A stretch of 38,450 nt of DNA from Bacteroides sp. (GCA_014801235.1 JAAVEM010000025.1:42681-81130); one strand, 5' to 3'. Positions 18,920 to 28,969 are shown, numbered from the stretch's first letter. Numbers and translations are program-made. The notes: generated by a model from the letters alone, not told the origin.

Positions 18920-20026
18920 ATGGAGCAACGGAAAATCATACACATCGACATGGACGCCTTCTATGCTTCGGTCGAGCAGCGCGACAATCCCGAATTGAGA
19001 GGCAAGCCGGTGGCGGTAGGACACGCCGATGCGCGCGGAGTCGTGGCGGCGTCAAGCTACGAGGCGCGCCGCTTCGGAGTCAAGTCGGCGATGTCGTCGC
19101 AGAAAGCCAAGCGGTTATGCCCCGACCTGATATTTGTCAGAGGACGCATGAGCCATTACAAAGAGGTGTCACAACAGATCCACGCCATTTTCCACGAATA
19201 CACCGACATCATCGAGCCTCTTTCGCTCGACGAGGCTTTTCTCGACGTGACCGTCAACAAGCCGGGCATAACTCTTGCCGTCGACATCGCCCGGGAGATA
19301 AAAGCAAAAATAAGGGAGCGGCTTAACCTGATAGCGTCAGCCGGAGTGTCCTACAACAAGTTTCTCGCGAAAATCGCCTCAGACTATCGCAAGCCCGACG
19401 GGCTATGCACCATCCACCCCTCCGTAGCGCTTGATTTCATAGCCAAAATTCCGATTGAATACTTTTGGGGCGTAGGTCCAAAAACGGCGCAAAAAATGCA
19501 CGCGCTTGGCATTCACACCGGCGCCGAATTGCGCGATTGGCCGCTCCATCTGCTCACTCGGGAATTTGGCAAAGCCGGAAAAATCTACTTTGACTTTGCC
19601 CGAGGCATCGACAACCGCCCCGTCGAAACCGAGCGCATACGCAAGTCCATCGGGTGTGAATGCACCTACGACCACGACCTGAGCGCCGACGAAGAAATCG
19701 ACGAGGCGTTGACCGACCTCACCAACGAACTGCTCGGAAGATTGTCACGCAAACAATTTCTCGGACCCACGCTGACCCTTAAAGTGAAATTTCACGACTT
19801 CACCCAAATCACCCGAAGCATCACGAAGGAATTCAACTTCTCGTCGTTTGAGACAATACGCCACGCCGCCGACTATCTCATCTCAGGGGTAGACTATGCA
19901 GCCAAGCCGGTAAGGCTCATGGGGCTAACCGTTTCCAATCCCCATTCCGACCAGCATCCGGCAGAAAAAAGAGACTCCTCCAACTGGCGCCAACTTCTGC
20001 TCGACTTCGAAAACACGCCCTATTGA
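18920..20026 (+). CDS. dinB: DNA polymerase IV (Y family)
   Basis: This 368-residue protein is a complete Y-family polymerase for translesion synthesis. The palm contains the metal-binding IHIDMDAFYASVEQRDNP at residues 6-23 and the catalytic SLDEAFLDVT near residues 100-110. SAGVSYNKFLAKIASDYRKPDG is the finger/palm signature, FWGVGPKTAQKMHALGIHT the helix-hairpin-helix thumb, and SIGCECTYDHDLS the start of the little-finger domain. No clear C-terminal beta-clamp motif is obvious; the protein ends in LLLDFENTPY, where LLLDF could serve. It is monocistronic and divergent from rluB. No LexA-type operator was recognised. Confidence 0.97.
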   Translation: MEQRKIIHIDMDAFYASVEQRDNPELRGKPVAVGHADARGVVAASSYEARRFGVKSAMSSQKAKRLCPDLIFVRGRMSHYKEVSQQIHAIFHEYTDIIEPLSLDEAFLDVTVNKPGITLAVDIAREIKAKIRERLNLIASAGVSYNKFLAKIASDYRKPDGLCTIHPSVALDFIAKIPIEYFWGVGPKTAQKMHALGIHTGAELRDWPLHLLTREFGKAGKIYFDFARGIDNRPVETERIRKSIGCECTYDHDLSADEEIDEALTDLTNELLGRLSRKQFLGPTLTLKVKFHDFTQITRSITKEFNFSSFETIRHAADYLISGVDYAAKPVRLMGLTVSNPHSDQHPAEKRDSSNWRQLLLDFENTPY

Positions 20027-20238
20027 CACCACTCCCGCGGTCCTCGGCAAGTTTACGCTGCTTCTATGATTCATAGCTGAGCAATAGCCTGTTCCTGAAC
20101 CACAGCGCATCACTGCCGATTTTTCCTCACAAAAAGCCATTCAATACATTTATGCGATATTTATGCAATAAATTCATGCCCTAAAAAAGAATTTTGCAAC
20201 TAATTTCGCCCGATAATTACATTTTAGATTATTTTTAG

Positions 20239-20246
20239 TAAATTTG
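20239..20246 (+). promoter_or_regulatory. Predicted -7 element of maeB
   Basis: TAAATTTG fits TAnnTTTG and lies 25 bases before the maeB ATG. The -33 element is not clear. AAGGAAA just before the ATG may help ribosome binding. Confidence 0.4.
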
Positions 20247-20271
20247 CGGATATTCTAACAACCTAAGGAAA

Positions 20272-22563
20272 ATGTCTAAAGTAACTAAAGAAATGGCCCT
20301 CGACTACCATCGCGAGGGAAAACCGGGCAAAATCGAAATCGTGCCCACCGTGCCATATTCAACACAACAAGACTTGGCTCTTGCATATTCTCCCGGCGTA
20401 GCATACCCCTGCCTTGAAATCGAGCAAAACCCGCAGGACGCATACGAATATACCAACAAAGGCAATCTCGTAGCCGTGATAAGCAACGGAACCGCAGTGC
20501 TCGGACTTGGCGATATAGGCGCGCTTGCCGGAAAACCGGTGATGGAAGGAAAAGCCCTTCTTTTCAAGATTTTCGCCGGACTTGACTGTTTCGACATCGA
20601 AGTCAACGAAAAGGATCCCAAGAAATTCATCGAGATTGTAAAAGCGCTCGCCCCCACTTTCGGAGGAATCAACCTTGAGGACATCAAAGCTCCCGAATGC
20701 TTCGAAATCGAAGAGCGGTTGAAAGAGGAATGTAACATCCCCGTGATGCACGACGACCAGCACGGAACCGCCATCATCTCTGCTGCGGGACTTCTCAATG
20801 CTCTTGAAATCCAGGGAAAGAAAATCGAAGACGCCCGTCTCGTGGTGAACGGCGCCGGAGCTGCAGCCGTGAGTTGCACCAAGCTCTATATTGCCCTCGG
20901 CATTAAGCCTGAAAACGTGGTTATGTGCGACTCCAAGGGAGTTATCAACACCAGCCGCACCGATCTCAACCCCCAGAAAGCGCAATTTGCCACCTCGCGC
21001 GACATCACCACTCTTAAAGAGGCTATGGTCGATGCCGACGTGTTCCTCGGTTTGTCGGTAAAAGACGTGGTTACCGCCGAAATGGTACAGTCGATGGCTC
21101 CGAACCCCATCGTGTTCGCGCTCGCCAACCCCGACCCCGAAATCGCCTATGACACGGCAGTAAATTCACGCCCCGACCTCATCTTCGCCACCGGACGTTC
21201 CGACTATCCCAACCAGATAAACAACGTGCTCGGCTTCCCCTACATTTTCCGTGGAGCCCTCGACTGCGGAGCCACCTCTATCAATGAGGAGATGAAGCTT
21301 TCAGCCGTGAAGGCTATCGCATCGCTCGCCAAGGAACCGGTTCCCCCGGTAGTAAACGCAGCCTACGGCATGACCGACATCCACTTCGGCAAAGACTACA
21401 TTCTTCCGAAGCCGCTTGACCCCCGCCTCATCACTTGCGTGGCTCCGGCGGTAGCGCGCGGCGCCATGGAATCAGGCGTGGCTAAACGCCCCATCACCGA
21501 CTGGGAGGCATACAACAAGAAACTGCGCAAGCTCATGGGCTATGACGACCAGCTCATGCGCCGCTTGAGCGACACAGCGCGCGAAAATCCCAAGCGCGTG
21601 GTGTTCTCTGAAGCCAATACCGACAATATGCTCCGCGCCGCTGTCAACGCTTACCAGGACGGCATCTGCATCCCTGTTCTGCTCGGCAACGAGGAGATGA
21701 TCGAAAAGCGCGCCAACCGACTCGGACTTAACCTTGACGGAATCGAGATAATCAACCTTCGCCACGACCGCGAGGCTGAACGTCGCGCAAGATTCGCCAA
21801 GCAGTTCGCCAAGAAACGCGAACGCGACGGCATGACCTACCCCGCCGCTCTCGAACTGATGTTCGACCGCAACTACTTCGGCATGATGCTCGTGGAAAGC
21901 GGCGAAGCCGACGCGCTGCTCGCAGGAACCTACTCAGGAAATCTGCGCCCCACCGAAATCGCGCGAGACGTGATCGGCATACGCCCCTCTTTCAACCACT
22001 TCGCGTCAATGCACATCCTGCAAACTCAGCGCGGAGTCTACTTCATTGCCGACACTTCAATCAACAGCCATCCCGACGAGGACACCCTCTTCGACATCGC
22101 CCGCCTCGCCCGCAACTCGGTTGAATACTTCGCCCACAATCCGGTCATGGCGCTCGTTTCCTACTCCAACTTCGGAGGCAACAAGCTCCATGGATCGCGC
22201 ATAGTCCACAACGTGGTTGCAAGACTCCACGAAACCTATCCGGAACTTCCCGTCGACGGAGAAATGCAGATCGACTATGCCCTCAACAAGAACATGCGCG
22301 ACACCAACTATCCGTTCAACCGCATCAAGGGCATGGACGTCAACACCCTCATCTTCCCCAACCTCAGCTCGGCAAACACCGCCTACAAGATGTTGCTCTC
22401 GATGGGTGTCGGCGAGGTTATCGGACCGATCCAGATGGGCTTGAACAAGCCGGTTCACTTCATCAACGTCGACAGTCAGGTGCGCGACATCGTCAACCTC
22501 GCCACCATAGCCGTGCTTGACGCTGCCGTTCAGGAAAAAGTAGGCAACGACTACGACAAGTAA
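20272..22563 (+). CDS. maeB: NADP-dependent malic enzyme with C-terminal phosphotransacetylase domain
   Basis: This 763-residue protein has the length of MaeB-type fusions. Residues 1 to about 430 are malic enzyme: [38 protein letters not shown], the metal-binding [19 protein letters not shown], and the nucleotide-binding [20 protein letters not shown]. Residues from about 430 to the end are a phosphotransacetylase-like domain ([56 protein letters not shown]). Such domains usually lack transacetylase activity and mediate acetyl-CoA control. The enzyme oxidatively decarboxylates malate to pyruvate and makes NADPH in the cytoplasm. It stands alone, ending in a very strong terminator. Confidence 0.97.
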   Translation: MSKVTKEMALDYHREGKPGKIEIVPTVPYSTQQDLALAYSPGVAYPCLEIEQNPQDAYEYTNKGNLVAVISNGTAVLGLGDIGALAGKPVMEGKALLFKIFAGLDCFDIEVNEKDPKKFIEIVKALAPTFGGINLEDIKAPECFEIEERLKEECNIPVMHDDQHGTAIISAAGLLNALEIQGKKIEDARLVVNGAGAAAVSCTKLYIALGIKPENVVMCDSKGVINTSRTDLNPQKAQFATSRDITTLKEAMVDADVFLGLSVKDVVTAEMVQSMAPNPIVFALANPDPEIAYDTAVNSRPDLIFATGRSDYPNQINNVLGFPYIFRGALDCGATSINEEMKLSAVKAIASLAKEPVPPVVNAAYGMTDIHFGKDYILPKPLDPRLITCVAPAVARGAMESGVAKRPITDWEAYNKKLRKLMGYDDQLMRRLSDTARENPKRVVFSEANTDNMLRAAVNAYQDGICIPVLLGNEEMIEKRANRLGLNLDGIEIINLRHDREAERRARFAKQFAKKRERDGMTYPAALELMFDRNYFGMMLVESGEADALLAGTYSGNLRPTEIARDVIGIRPSFNHFASMHILQTQRGVYFIADTSINSHPDEDTLFDIARLARNSVEYFAHNPVMALVSYSNFGGNKLHGSRIVHNVVARLHETYPELPVDGEMQIDYALNKNMRDTNYPFNRIKGMDVNTLIFPNLSSANTAYKMLLSMGVGEVIGPIQMGLNKPVHFINVDSQVRDIVNLATIAVLDAAVQEKVGNDYDK

Positions 22564-22598
22564 TCGAGAATCGCTGCAAAAATCCACTATCCCCCATC

Positions 22599-22654
22599 AA
22601 AAGTCTGCTTTTGAGTCTTCCCATCAATGATGACAAGAACAAAAGCAGACTTTT
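22599..22654 (+). terminator. Strong terminator of maeB
   Basis: A perfect 15-base stem (22599-22613 pairing with 22640-22654, AAAAGTCTGCTTTTG/CAAAAGCAGACTTTT) encloses a 26-base loop and runs into TTTTTATTATTAT. It separates maeB from the peptidase gene. Confidence 0.9.
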
Positions 22655-22705
22655 TATTATTATACATTTATATATATAGAAACCCTCAACCAAAAATTTT
22701 AGACT

Positions 22706-23578
22706 ATGAAACTTGACGGACGGCGACAAAGTTCAAACGTAGATGACCGGCGCGGACAACGCAGCGGCAGAGTGTTCCCGGTAAAAGCCGGCGGAATGGG
22801 CATCGGCGGATTAATAATTTTAGGATTGCTCACATGGATCATGGGAGGAAATCCGCTAAGCGTGCTCAACGGCAGCTCCGGACTGATGACCGACTCCGAG
22901 ACAACCGAATATGTGCCCTCACAGCAAGAGGAGGAGCTCGCTGAATTTTCTCGACAGATACTCGCCTCGACCGAAGACGTGTGGACCGAAATATTCCGCC
23001 AGCACGGAGCAACCTATCGCCCGCCAACACTCGTGCTCTTCACCGACGCCGTTCAGAGCGGATGCGGCAATGCCACCGCCCAGACAGGACCATTCTACTG
23101 TTCAGCAGACGAAAAACTCTACATCGACCTGTCGTTTTTCAGCCAGATGCGACAAACTCTCGGCGCCGACGGCGACTTCGCCTATGCCTACGTAATAGCC
23201 CACGAAGTGGGTCACCACGTGCAGCACCTGCTCGGAACCCTCGATAAAGCTCACACGGCAATGGCGCGCCAGTCGCAGACCGACGCCAACCAGACAAGCG
23301 TGCGCATCGAGCTACAAGCCGACTTCTATGCCGGTGTGTGGGGCTATCACGAAAACCGCATGTTCAGTTCTCTGGAAGACGGCGACCTGGAAGAGGCGAT
23401 AGCGACGGCATCGGTAATCGGCGACGACTATCTGCAAAAACAGGCTCAAGGCTATGCCGTGCCCGAATCATTCAACCACGGACGCTCCGACCAGCGAATG
23501 CGGTGGCTCAAAAAAGGACTCTCTACCGGCGACATCAACCAGGGCGACACCTTCTCACCCTCCTACAACTCCCTGTAA
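22706..23578 (+). CDS. Neutral zinc metallopeptidase of the YpfJ family
   Basis: This 290-residue protein has the YpfJ/PF04228 layout. An N-terminal MKLDGRRQSSNVDDRRG is typical of the family. One membrane segment (GIGGLIILGLLTWIMGG) lies at about residues 32-50. The extracytoplasmic domain carries QSGCGNATAQTGPFYCSADEKLYIDLSFF and the zinc motif HEVGHHVQHLLG starting at His166. A downstream IELQADFYAGVWGY supplies the third ligand region. Closing motifs are QGYAVPESFNHGRSDQRMRWLKKGL. Its physiological substrate is unknown. It is flanked by terminators on both sides, so it is probably monocistronic. Confidence 0.94.
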   Translation: MKLDGRRQSSNVDDRRGQRSGRVFPVKAGGMGIGGLIILGLLTWIMGGNPLSVLNGSSGLMTDSETTEYVPSQQEEELAEFSRQILASTEDVWTEIFRQHGATYRPPTLVLFTDAVQSGCGNATAQTGPFYCSADEKLYIDLSFFSQMRQTLGADGDFAYAYVIAHEVGHHVQHLLGTLDKAHTAMARQSQTDANQTSVRIELQADFYAGVWGYHENRMFSSLEDGDLEEAIATASVIGDDYLQKQAQGYAVPESFNHGRSDQRMRWLKKGLSTGDINQGDTFSPSYNSL

Positions 23579-23598
23579 TCACCCCCGAAACTCATCAA

Positions 23599-23632
23599 AA
23601 AGGCATGGACTCCATTAGGAATCCATGCCTTT
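23599..23632. terminator. Bidirectional terminator between the YpfJ-family gene and amt
   Basis: The stem AAAGGCATGGA/TCCATGCCTTT (23599-23609 and 23622-23632) has a 12-base loop. The plus side continues TTTCCTCTTCT and the minus side TTTTTGATG, so it serves both convergent genes. Confidence 0.85.
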
Positions 23633-23653
23633 CCTCTTCTATTCTAAATGTTT

Positions 23654-25093
23654 TCAGCTCTGCTCCATGCCGCTGAACCACTCGGCGTCAGTCATCACAT
23701 CCTCGGCAATGCCGGTGCCTGTCTCGGCGCCATACTCCTCGCCATGCTGCGACAGGTCAAGACCTATCTCCTCGTTATGACGCGAAACTCTGAGCGGAAC
23801 AACCTTGTTCGTGAGCCAATAAAGACCATAGCTGACCACAAACGTGTAGGCAAACACTATCCCAAGCACGAGTATATGGTTCCAGAAAAATCGGGAACGA
23901 GAAATTATCTCGGGATTATCCTTGGCAAAAAAGCTGTAAGCGAAAATTCCCGTAGCGACAGTTCCAAGTATTCCCCCAAGCCCGTGGGTGGGAAACACGT
24001 CGAGCGCGTCATCGAGCATCTGCGAATATCCTTTCCATGACACAGCGAGATTGCAGCACATAGTGATCACAAACGAGATGAAAATGCTCTGTCCCACGGT
24101 GACCCAACCCGCGCACGGAGTGATCGCCACGAGTCCCACGACAGCGCCGATGGCGGCGCCCATTGCCGACGGCTTTCTGCCTCGGAGCGCGTCAAACACC
24201 ACCCATGTCACCATCGCCGTAGCCGCTGCGGTGTTAGTGTTAAGAAACGCAAGCACAGCTACACCGTCGGCGGCAAGCGAACTTCCTCCGTTAAAACCGA
24301 ACCATCCCAGCCACAGCATCGCCGCGCCGAGAAGCACGAAAGGAACATTGGCGGGTTTCGCAGCTTCGTCCGACTGAGTGCGCTTCCCCAGAAACATCGC
24401 GCCCGCAAGAGCGGCAACACCCGAAGCGGCATGAACCACGATGCCCCCGGCATAGTCGTGAACCTCAAGCATTCCAAATAGTCCCTCGGGATGCCAGGTG
24501 CAGTGGGCGAGCGGGCAATAAACGATAATGACCCACAGGACCATAAACAGCAGATAGCCCGAGAAGCGAACTCGCTCGGCAAACGAACCGGTGATGAGCG
24601 ACGGAGTGATGATGGCAAACTTCATCTGAAACAGCGCGAACAACACCAGCGGAATGGTGGTCGTGGCAATACCGATCTCCGACAACGCCGACTCCTGACG
24701 GTCAACAACATTATCAACACCCACACCGTCAAGCATCAGAAAATCGAGCGGATTCCCTATCACATGACCGATATCGTTGCCAAACGCAAGCCCGAATCCC
24801 ACTATGACCCATATCACACTGATGAATCCCATCACTATAAAACTCTGAAGCATAGTGGAAATGACATTCTTCGCCCTCACCATGCCGCCATAAAAAAATG
24901 ATAACCCGGGGGTCATCGTCAACAAAAAGATAGTAGCGGTAATCATCCAGGCGACATTGGCATAGAGATGATTGTTGGGCATCTCATACAAACCCTCCCG
25001 AGGACTCACAAACAAACCTGCGACACTGACGGCTAACATAATTATAAAAGCAACAAGCCATCCCGTCTTAATCTTTCTACCTTTCAAAACCAT
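23654..25093 (-). CDS. amt: AmtB-type ammonium transporter
   Basis: This 479-residue polytopic membrane protein has about eleven hydrophobic segments. Signature regions are GLSFFYGGMVRAKN near residue 63, the conserved DYAGGIVVHAASGVAALAGA with Asp213 and the first pore histidine His221, WLGWFGFNGGSSLAADG, and DVFPTHGLGGILGT with the second pore histidine His370. It should carry ammonium or ammonia inward under nitrogen limitation. The first hydrophobic stretch (GWLVAFIIMLAVSVAGLFVS) may be a signal or an extra membrane helix. No glnK (PII) gene is adjacent: the upstream neighbour is the divergent clcA. A good promoter leaves a leader of about 100 bases. Confidence 0.96.
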   Translation of the reverse strand: MVLKGRKIKTGWLVAFIIMLAVSVAGLFVSPREGLYEMPNNHLYANVAWMITATIFLLTMTPGLSFFYGGMVRAKNVISTMLQSFIVMGFISVIWVIVGFGLAFGNDIGHVIGNPLDFLMLDGVGVDNVVDRQESALSEIGIATTTIPLVLFALFQMKFAIITPSLITGSFAERVRFSGYLLFMVLWVIIVYCPLAHCTWHPEGLFGMLEVHDYAGGIVVHAASGVAALAGAMFLGKRTQSDEAAKPANVPFVLLGAAMLWLGWFGFNGGSSLAADGVAVLAFLNTNTAAATAMVTWVVFDALRGRKPSAMGAAIGAVVGLVAITPCAGWVTVGQSIFISFVITMCCNLAVSWKGYSQMLDDALDVFPTHGLGGILGTVATGIFAYSFFAKDNPEIISRSRFFWNHILVLGIVFAYTFVVSYGLYWLTNKVVPLRVSRHNEEIGLDLSQHGEEYGAETGTGIAEDVMTDAEWFSGMEQS

Positions 25094-25198
25094 AATCTCT
25101 GAGAATTTTTTTAATTATTTCATTCGTAACTTCACAATAAAAAGACATTCTGCAACAAAACGAGCCAATATTTTAGATTTATGCTTTACTTTCAGTCG

Positions 25199-25229
25199 CA
25201 AAGATAGACATTTTCCACAATAACGCAAA
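25199..25229 (-). promoter_or_regulatory. Predicted promoter of amt
   Basis: On the minus strand TTTG (25229-25226) is followed after 19 bases by TATCTTTG (25206-25199), a full match to the Bacteroidetes housekeeping consensus. The transcript would start near 25192. Confidence 0.65.
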
Positions 25230-25305
25230 TAATTTTAACTTATTTCTTTCAATAATTCATTTTTGCCGCCAAAAACCTTTTCAACTCCGCCGGTGTTCTA
25301 ACAAT

Positions 25306-26721
25306 ATGACAGCGAGGGAACACCAACATCGGTCACAACGCCGCTCAACCATGGAGGCGATTGTGGGGTGGAAGCACAACCACTTCACCGATAAGTCATT
25401 TCTGCTCATTCTTGCCGTTATCGTGGGGCTCCTTTCAGGCACAGGCGCCTTCCTGCTCAAGCACATCATCATGCTCCTGAGCTCATGGCTCACCGCGCCA
25501 TTCTCATCCTCAGGACCCAACTGGTTCCTGCTCGCCCTCCCCCTCATCGGAATCCTCATAACAGGCATATACACCCGCTACATCCTCCGCGCCGACATCT
25601 CGGCAGGAACCGCCAAAATACGCAACGACCTCTCCACACGCAACTATCTCCTGCCCGGCAACCTCATGTACTCCTCGATCGTGGCGAGCTCCATCACCAT
25701 CGGCTTCGGAGGCTCGGCAGGAGCCGAGGGACCTATAGCCTACACCGGCGCCGCAATAGGAAGCAACATTGGCAGGTGGTTCAAGATGCCAAAGGAGATG
25801 CTCATGATTCTCATAGGATGCGGAGCCGGAGCCGGCATCGCCGGCATCTTCAAGGCGCCCATAGGAGGCGTGCTCTTCACCCTCGAAGTGCTCAGGCTCG
25901 AACTCACCACCTTCTCCGTCATCGCGCTCATCGTGGCGTGTCTCACAGCCGCCATGACAGCCTACGTCCTCTCGGGATTCACCATCGACCTCGACTACTT
26001 CCACTACACTCCCGTCGACAGCGATATGCTCGTGCTCGTCATAGCCCTCGGCATCTTCTGCGGGCTCTACTCGGTCTACTACTCCTACATAATGGAAAAA
26101 ATCGAAGGCTTCTTCAAAAGCCTGAAAAACCCCTGGGTCAAAAACATAATCGGCGGCGTCATCGTCTCGGTCGTCGTCTTCCTGTTCCCGTCGCTCTACG
26201 GCGAGGGCTACGCCTCAATCGGAAAAATCATCAACGGCGATCCAGCCGCAATCCTCTCAGGGTCATTCCTTGCCGCCGACGGAGCCCGCCCGTGGATCAT
26301 CGTGCTAATGGCGGCAGGAGTCATGCTCAGCAAGTGCTTCGCCACCTCAACCACCAACACCAGCGGCGGCGTGGGAGGCGAATTCGCGCCCACACTGTTT
26401 GCCGGGGCATTCGCAGGATATTTCTTCGCCGAGACGCTCAACCTCCTGTTCGGGCTCGGGCTTCCGGCTGGAAAATTCGCCTTCCTCGGAATGGCGGGCG
26501 TAATGGCAGGAGCAATCCGCGCCCCGCTCATGGCAATCTTCCTCACCGTGGAGATGACCGGAGCCTACACTCTGCTCCTCCCAGTGCTCATCACCGCGTC
26601 AATCTCATTTGCCACCGTAAGGCTATTCTCGCGCCACAGCTTCTTCACCAAGCGCGCGCCACGCCACTTCAAGCTCCCCGACTCACTCACCCAAAACACC
26701 CCCGACGAAAAAGCTCAATAA
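25306..26721 (+). CDS. ClC-family chloride channel/transporter with unusual filter residues
   Basis: This 471-residue polytopic membrane protein is a ClC. The gating-glutamate motif is GGSAGAEGPIAYTGAAIG with Glu141, followed by IFKAPIGGVLFTLEVLRLE, GGVGGEFAPTLFAGAFAGYF and GAIRAPLMAIFLTVEMTG. The canonical first filter motif GSGIP is not recognisable; the matching stretch reads DISAGTAK. The position of the internal proton glutamate of ClC-ec1 (Glu203) appears to be Val195. The C-terminal filter tyrosine seems replaced by Phe near 446. There is no CBS-domain tail. The ATG at 25306 was chosen; an internal ATG at 25351 is possible because the first 15 residues are polar. Whether it is a channel or an antiporter is open. 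Confidence 0.92.
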   Translation: MTAREHQHRSQRRSTMEAIVGWKHNHFTDKSFLLILAVIVGLLSGTGAFLLKHIIMLLSSWLTAPFSSSGPNWFLLALPLIGILITGIYTRYILRADISAGTAKIRNDLSTRNYLLPGNLMYSSIVASSITIGFGGSAGAEGPIAYTGAAIGSNIGRWFKMPKEMLMILIGCGAGAGIAGIFKAPIGGVLFTLEVLRLELTTFSVIALIVACLTAAMTAYVLSGFTIDLDYFHYTPVDSDMLVLVIALGIFCGLYSVYYSYIMEKIEGFFKSLKNPWVKNIIGGVIVSVVVFLFPSLYGEGYASIGKIINGDPAAILSGSFLAADGARPWIIVLMAAGVMLSKCFATSTTNTSGGVGGEFAPTLFAGAFAGYFFAETLNLLFGLGLPAGKFAFLGMAGVMAGAIRAPLMAIFLTVEMTGAYTLLLPVLITASISFATVRLFSRHSFFTKRAPRHFKLPDSLTQNTPDEKAQ

Positions 26722-26773
26722 GGCTGTCGTCAAAATAGAATCGCATAGCCCCCTGTGCGTGCCATGTCAAAAA

Positions 26774-26805
26774 ACGCCCCAATATAGCGGGCTATATTGG
26801 GGCGT
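26774..26805. terminator. Terminator between clcA-like gene and queF
   Basis: The stem ACGCCCCAATATAGC/GCTATATTGGGGCGT (26774-26788 and 26791-26805) is 15 bases with only 2 central bases unpaired on paper. On the minus strand it continues GTTTTTTGAC, a good U tract for queF; the plus side has ATATTTC. Confidence 0.85.
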
Positions 26806-26819
26806 ATATTTCATCATTT

Positions 26820-27293
26820 TCAGAAATCGTTGCGGAAAGCGGCAAGCATCCTCTCCTTCACGAGATGCTGATGCTCCTCGTCGCCATAGTTGGCAAACGG
26901 ATAAATCGAGATACCACCGCGCGGAGTGAACAGCCCTATCACCTCAAGATAGCGAGGATCCATCAGCTTCACCAGATCCTTCATGATGATATTCACGCAA
27001 TCCTCGTGGAAATCCCCGTGATTGCGGAAACTGAACAGATAGAGCTTCAGGCTCTTACTCTCAACCATCTTCACCCGCGGTATATAATTGATGATGATGC
27101 GGGCAAAATCGGGCTGCCCCGTCTTGGGACAGAGCGACGTGAACTCAGGACATGTAAATGTCACCAGATACTCATTCTCCTGATGCTTGTTGTCAAACGT
27201 CTCAAGCACCTCGGGAGCATATTGGTCGGGATAGCGCGTGGAGGTATTCCCCAGCAGGGTCACTCCGGGCAGTTCTTCGGCTGTGCGTGGCAT
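26820..27293 (-). CDS. queF: NADPH-dependent 7-cyano-7-deazaguanine reductase
   Basis: This 157-residue protein is the short, unimodal QueF type. The catalytic cysteine Cys55 lies in [13 protein letters not shown] with Asp62 in the same motif, and the NADPH-binding ESKSLKLYL motif begins at Glu78. [10 protein letters not shown] follows. QueF reduces preQ0 to preQ1 in queuosine biosynthesis. The gene starts 16 bases after the C69 peptidase stop and ends at a strong terminator, so it is probably co-transcribed with that unrelated gene. No preQ1 riboswitch or other que genes are seen in the window. Confidence 0.96.
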   Translation of the reverse strand: MPRTAEELPGVTLLGNTSTRYPDQYAPEVLETFDNKHQENEYLVTFTCPEFTSLCPKTGQPDFARIIINYIPRVKMVESKSLKLYLFSFRNHGDFHEDCVNIIMKDLVKLMDPRYLEVIGLFTPRGGISIYPFANYGDEEHQHLVKERMLAAFRNDF

Positions 27294-27309
27294 GTCGTCG
27301 TCCTCCTCC

Positions 27310-28947
27310 TTACTTAAAATTTATCTCCTTTTCCTTAAGTCTCTCGCCGGCGTCATCCACGATAGAGCGGAAATAACGCTCGTCATATCCGCCAAACTGC
27401 GGCGACGCGCATTGTCCCTGCGGAGTGCGGGCGAACACGCCCGGCTCAGTCTCGCGCTTGATATTACCGTCGAGGAACTTCACAAACAGGTAGTCGCCAA
27501 GTTTCTTAAATTCAGCGGTCGAGTGATTGGCAAGACGGTCGGAAAGCGCCGCGAGCTCCATGCGCTGATGAGTTTCAGGCATCGACATAACCCTCGCCTC
27601 AGTCTCCTTCACGGCAATCTCCATCGAGTCCTCAAGAGCGTTCTGCACCCGGCGAATGTCGGGAATCATCTGCGAATATCGGTTATAAGCCTGGTTAGCA
27701 ACATAGTTATGCACCCAGAAAGCGGCGTCCCACGACAGGTTGAGCATGTCGCCGTTGCCCGGAGCATAGCAATAAGGCACCTTGGTGACACAGCAATAAA
27801 TCGGAGCATACACGCAGGTGTTCGTGTCGTCAACGCCAAACCACAGCACCCCCTTCATCGGAGCCGGAACCGAGTCCCTCAACTGAGCCACGAAAGTGAA
27901 CGCCGTCTGCTGAGTCGCTATCGCGCGCTCATGAGTATAGTTCACGCTGTCGACCGTGAAGCTCATCGGACGCCAGCGGTAAGGCACCTTGAAAGGACCA
28001 GCGCCGATATCCTGAGTCATGTCAAACGGAGTGTCCTCAAAGTGGTCGCGCATAGCCCACTGCATGTCGCGCACGCTCAAAGGCTTGGAGGGCTTCACCC
28101 ACAGCGGCATGATCGGATCGGCGGCTTCATTGATCCAAGGCAGATACTTGTCCATCCCCTCGGCATTATGAGTGAAAAAGCTCCACACTCGCGCGTCACA
28201 TCCGCGCAGAGCGCCGAAATCAGTCACAGCATAAGCCTTCGAAAAGTCAAAATCCTCGTCCTTGCCGTCAAAATATCCCTGGCTGCGGGCAAACGTGATA
28301 ACGTCGGGCGAATAAAGAGTTTCCGGGTCATTAAGCGGGAAAGTGTGGATGCGCGAATGATTGGCATGCCCTGAAATCATTCCGTCGGGAATGCGGCGAG
28401 CCACCCACACGGCGCCCTTGCTCTTGCCACCCTTGCCTATCATCTCCATGATCCAAGCCTCCTTGCCGTCGGCAATCGAAAACGACTCCCCGCTGCTGTA
28501 ATAACCATGCTCCGCAACGAGGTCGGTCATCACCTTTATCGCCTCGCGGGCAGTCTTGGCGCGTTCAAGAGTGATATAAATAAGCGAACCATAGTCGATT
28601 ATGCCGGTAGTGTCCACCAGCTCCTCTCTGCCGCCCCATGTGCTCTCACTGATGGCGAGCCCATGCTCGTTCATATTGCCGATGGTCGCATAAGTTTTCC
28701 GCGGCTGGGGAATCTCCCCTAAAAACACGCCCGAATCCCAGTCATAAACCTTTCTCATCGCCCCCTTGGCATGCACGGCGGCAGGCTTAGAATACAATTC
28801 GCCATACAGACTGTGAGAGTCCGCGGCATAAGTGATCATCACACTATTGTCGGCGGTAGCGCCCGGCGTAGCGATAAGGCTCGTGCAAGCCATAGCCGAC
28901 GCAGCGGCAAACCCCGCAAGTATCGTGAAAAAATTACGTTTATCCAT
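27310..28947 (-). CDS. Secreted C69-family dipeptidase (Ntn hydrolase)
   Basis: This 545-residue protein has the C69 (PepD/U34) architecture. A signal peptide ([20 protein letters not shown]) leads directly to Cys21 in [15 protein letters not shown], the family's catalytic N-terminal cysteine, so signal peptidase cleavage after AMA would expose the active Ntn nucleophile. The Cys could also be read as a weak lipobox, which would block catalysis. Other family motifs are [53 protein letters not shown] and [17 protein letters not shown]. It should cleave dipeptides in the periplasm. The gene has its own well-placed promoter and is followed by queF. Confidence 0.94.
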   Translation of the reverse strand: MDKRNFFTILAGFAAASAMACTSLIATPGATADNSVMITYAADSHSLYGELYSKPAAVHAKGAMRKVYDWDSGVFLGEIPQPRKTYATIGNMNEHGLAISESTWGGREELVDTTGIIDYGSLIYITLERAKTAREAIKVMTDLVAEHGYYSSGESFSIADGKEAWIMEMIGKGGKSKGAVWVARRIPDGMISGHANHSRIHTFPLNDPETLYSPDVITFARSQGYFDGKDEDFDFSKAYAVTDFGALRGCDARVWSFFTHNAEGMDKYLPWINEAADPIMPLWVKPSKPLSVRDMQWAMRDHFEDTPFDMTQDIGAGPFKVPYRWRPMSFTVDSVNYTHERAIATQQTAFTFVAQLRDSVPAPMKGVLWFGVDDTNTCVYAPIYCCVTKVPYCYAPGNGDMLNLSWDAAFWVHNYVANQAYNRYSQMIPDIRRVQNALEDSMEIAVKETEARVMSMPETHQRMELAALSDRLANHSTAEFKKLGDYLFVKFLDGNIKRETEPGVFARTPQGQCASPQFGGYDERYFRSIVDDAGERLKEKEINFK

Positions 28948-28969
28948 AATTCAAAAAAACATTATAATG

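Noticed and set aside
20044-20124. Possible dinB terminator (TCGGCA ... TGCCGA followed by five T)
   Set aside because: The arms are 64 bases apart with only 6 pairs; an inner CTATG/CATAG hairpin exists, but the whole is too weak to call.
25485-26738. Arg/His-rich 417-codon frame on the plus strand
   Set aside because: It is an alternate-frame shadow of the ClC gene; the composition is typical of a +1/+2 shift of GC-rich coding DNA.
27238-28374. 378-codon plus-strand frame opposite the C69 peptidase
   Set aside because: Antisense to a well-conserved gene, with no recognisable domains.
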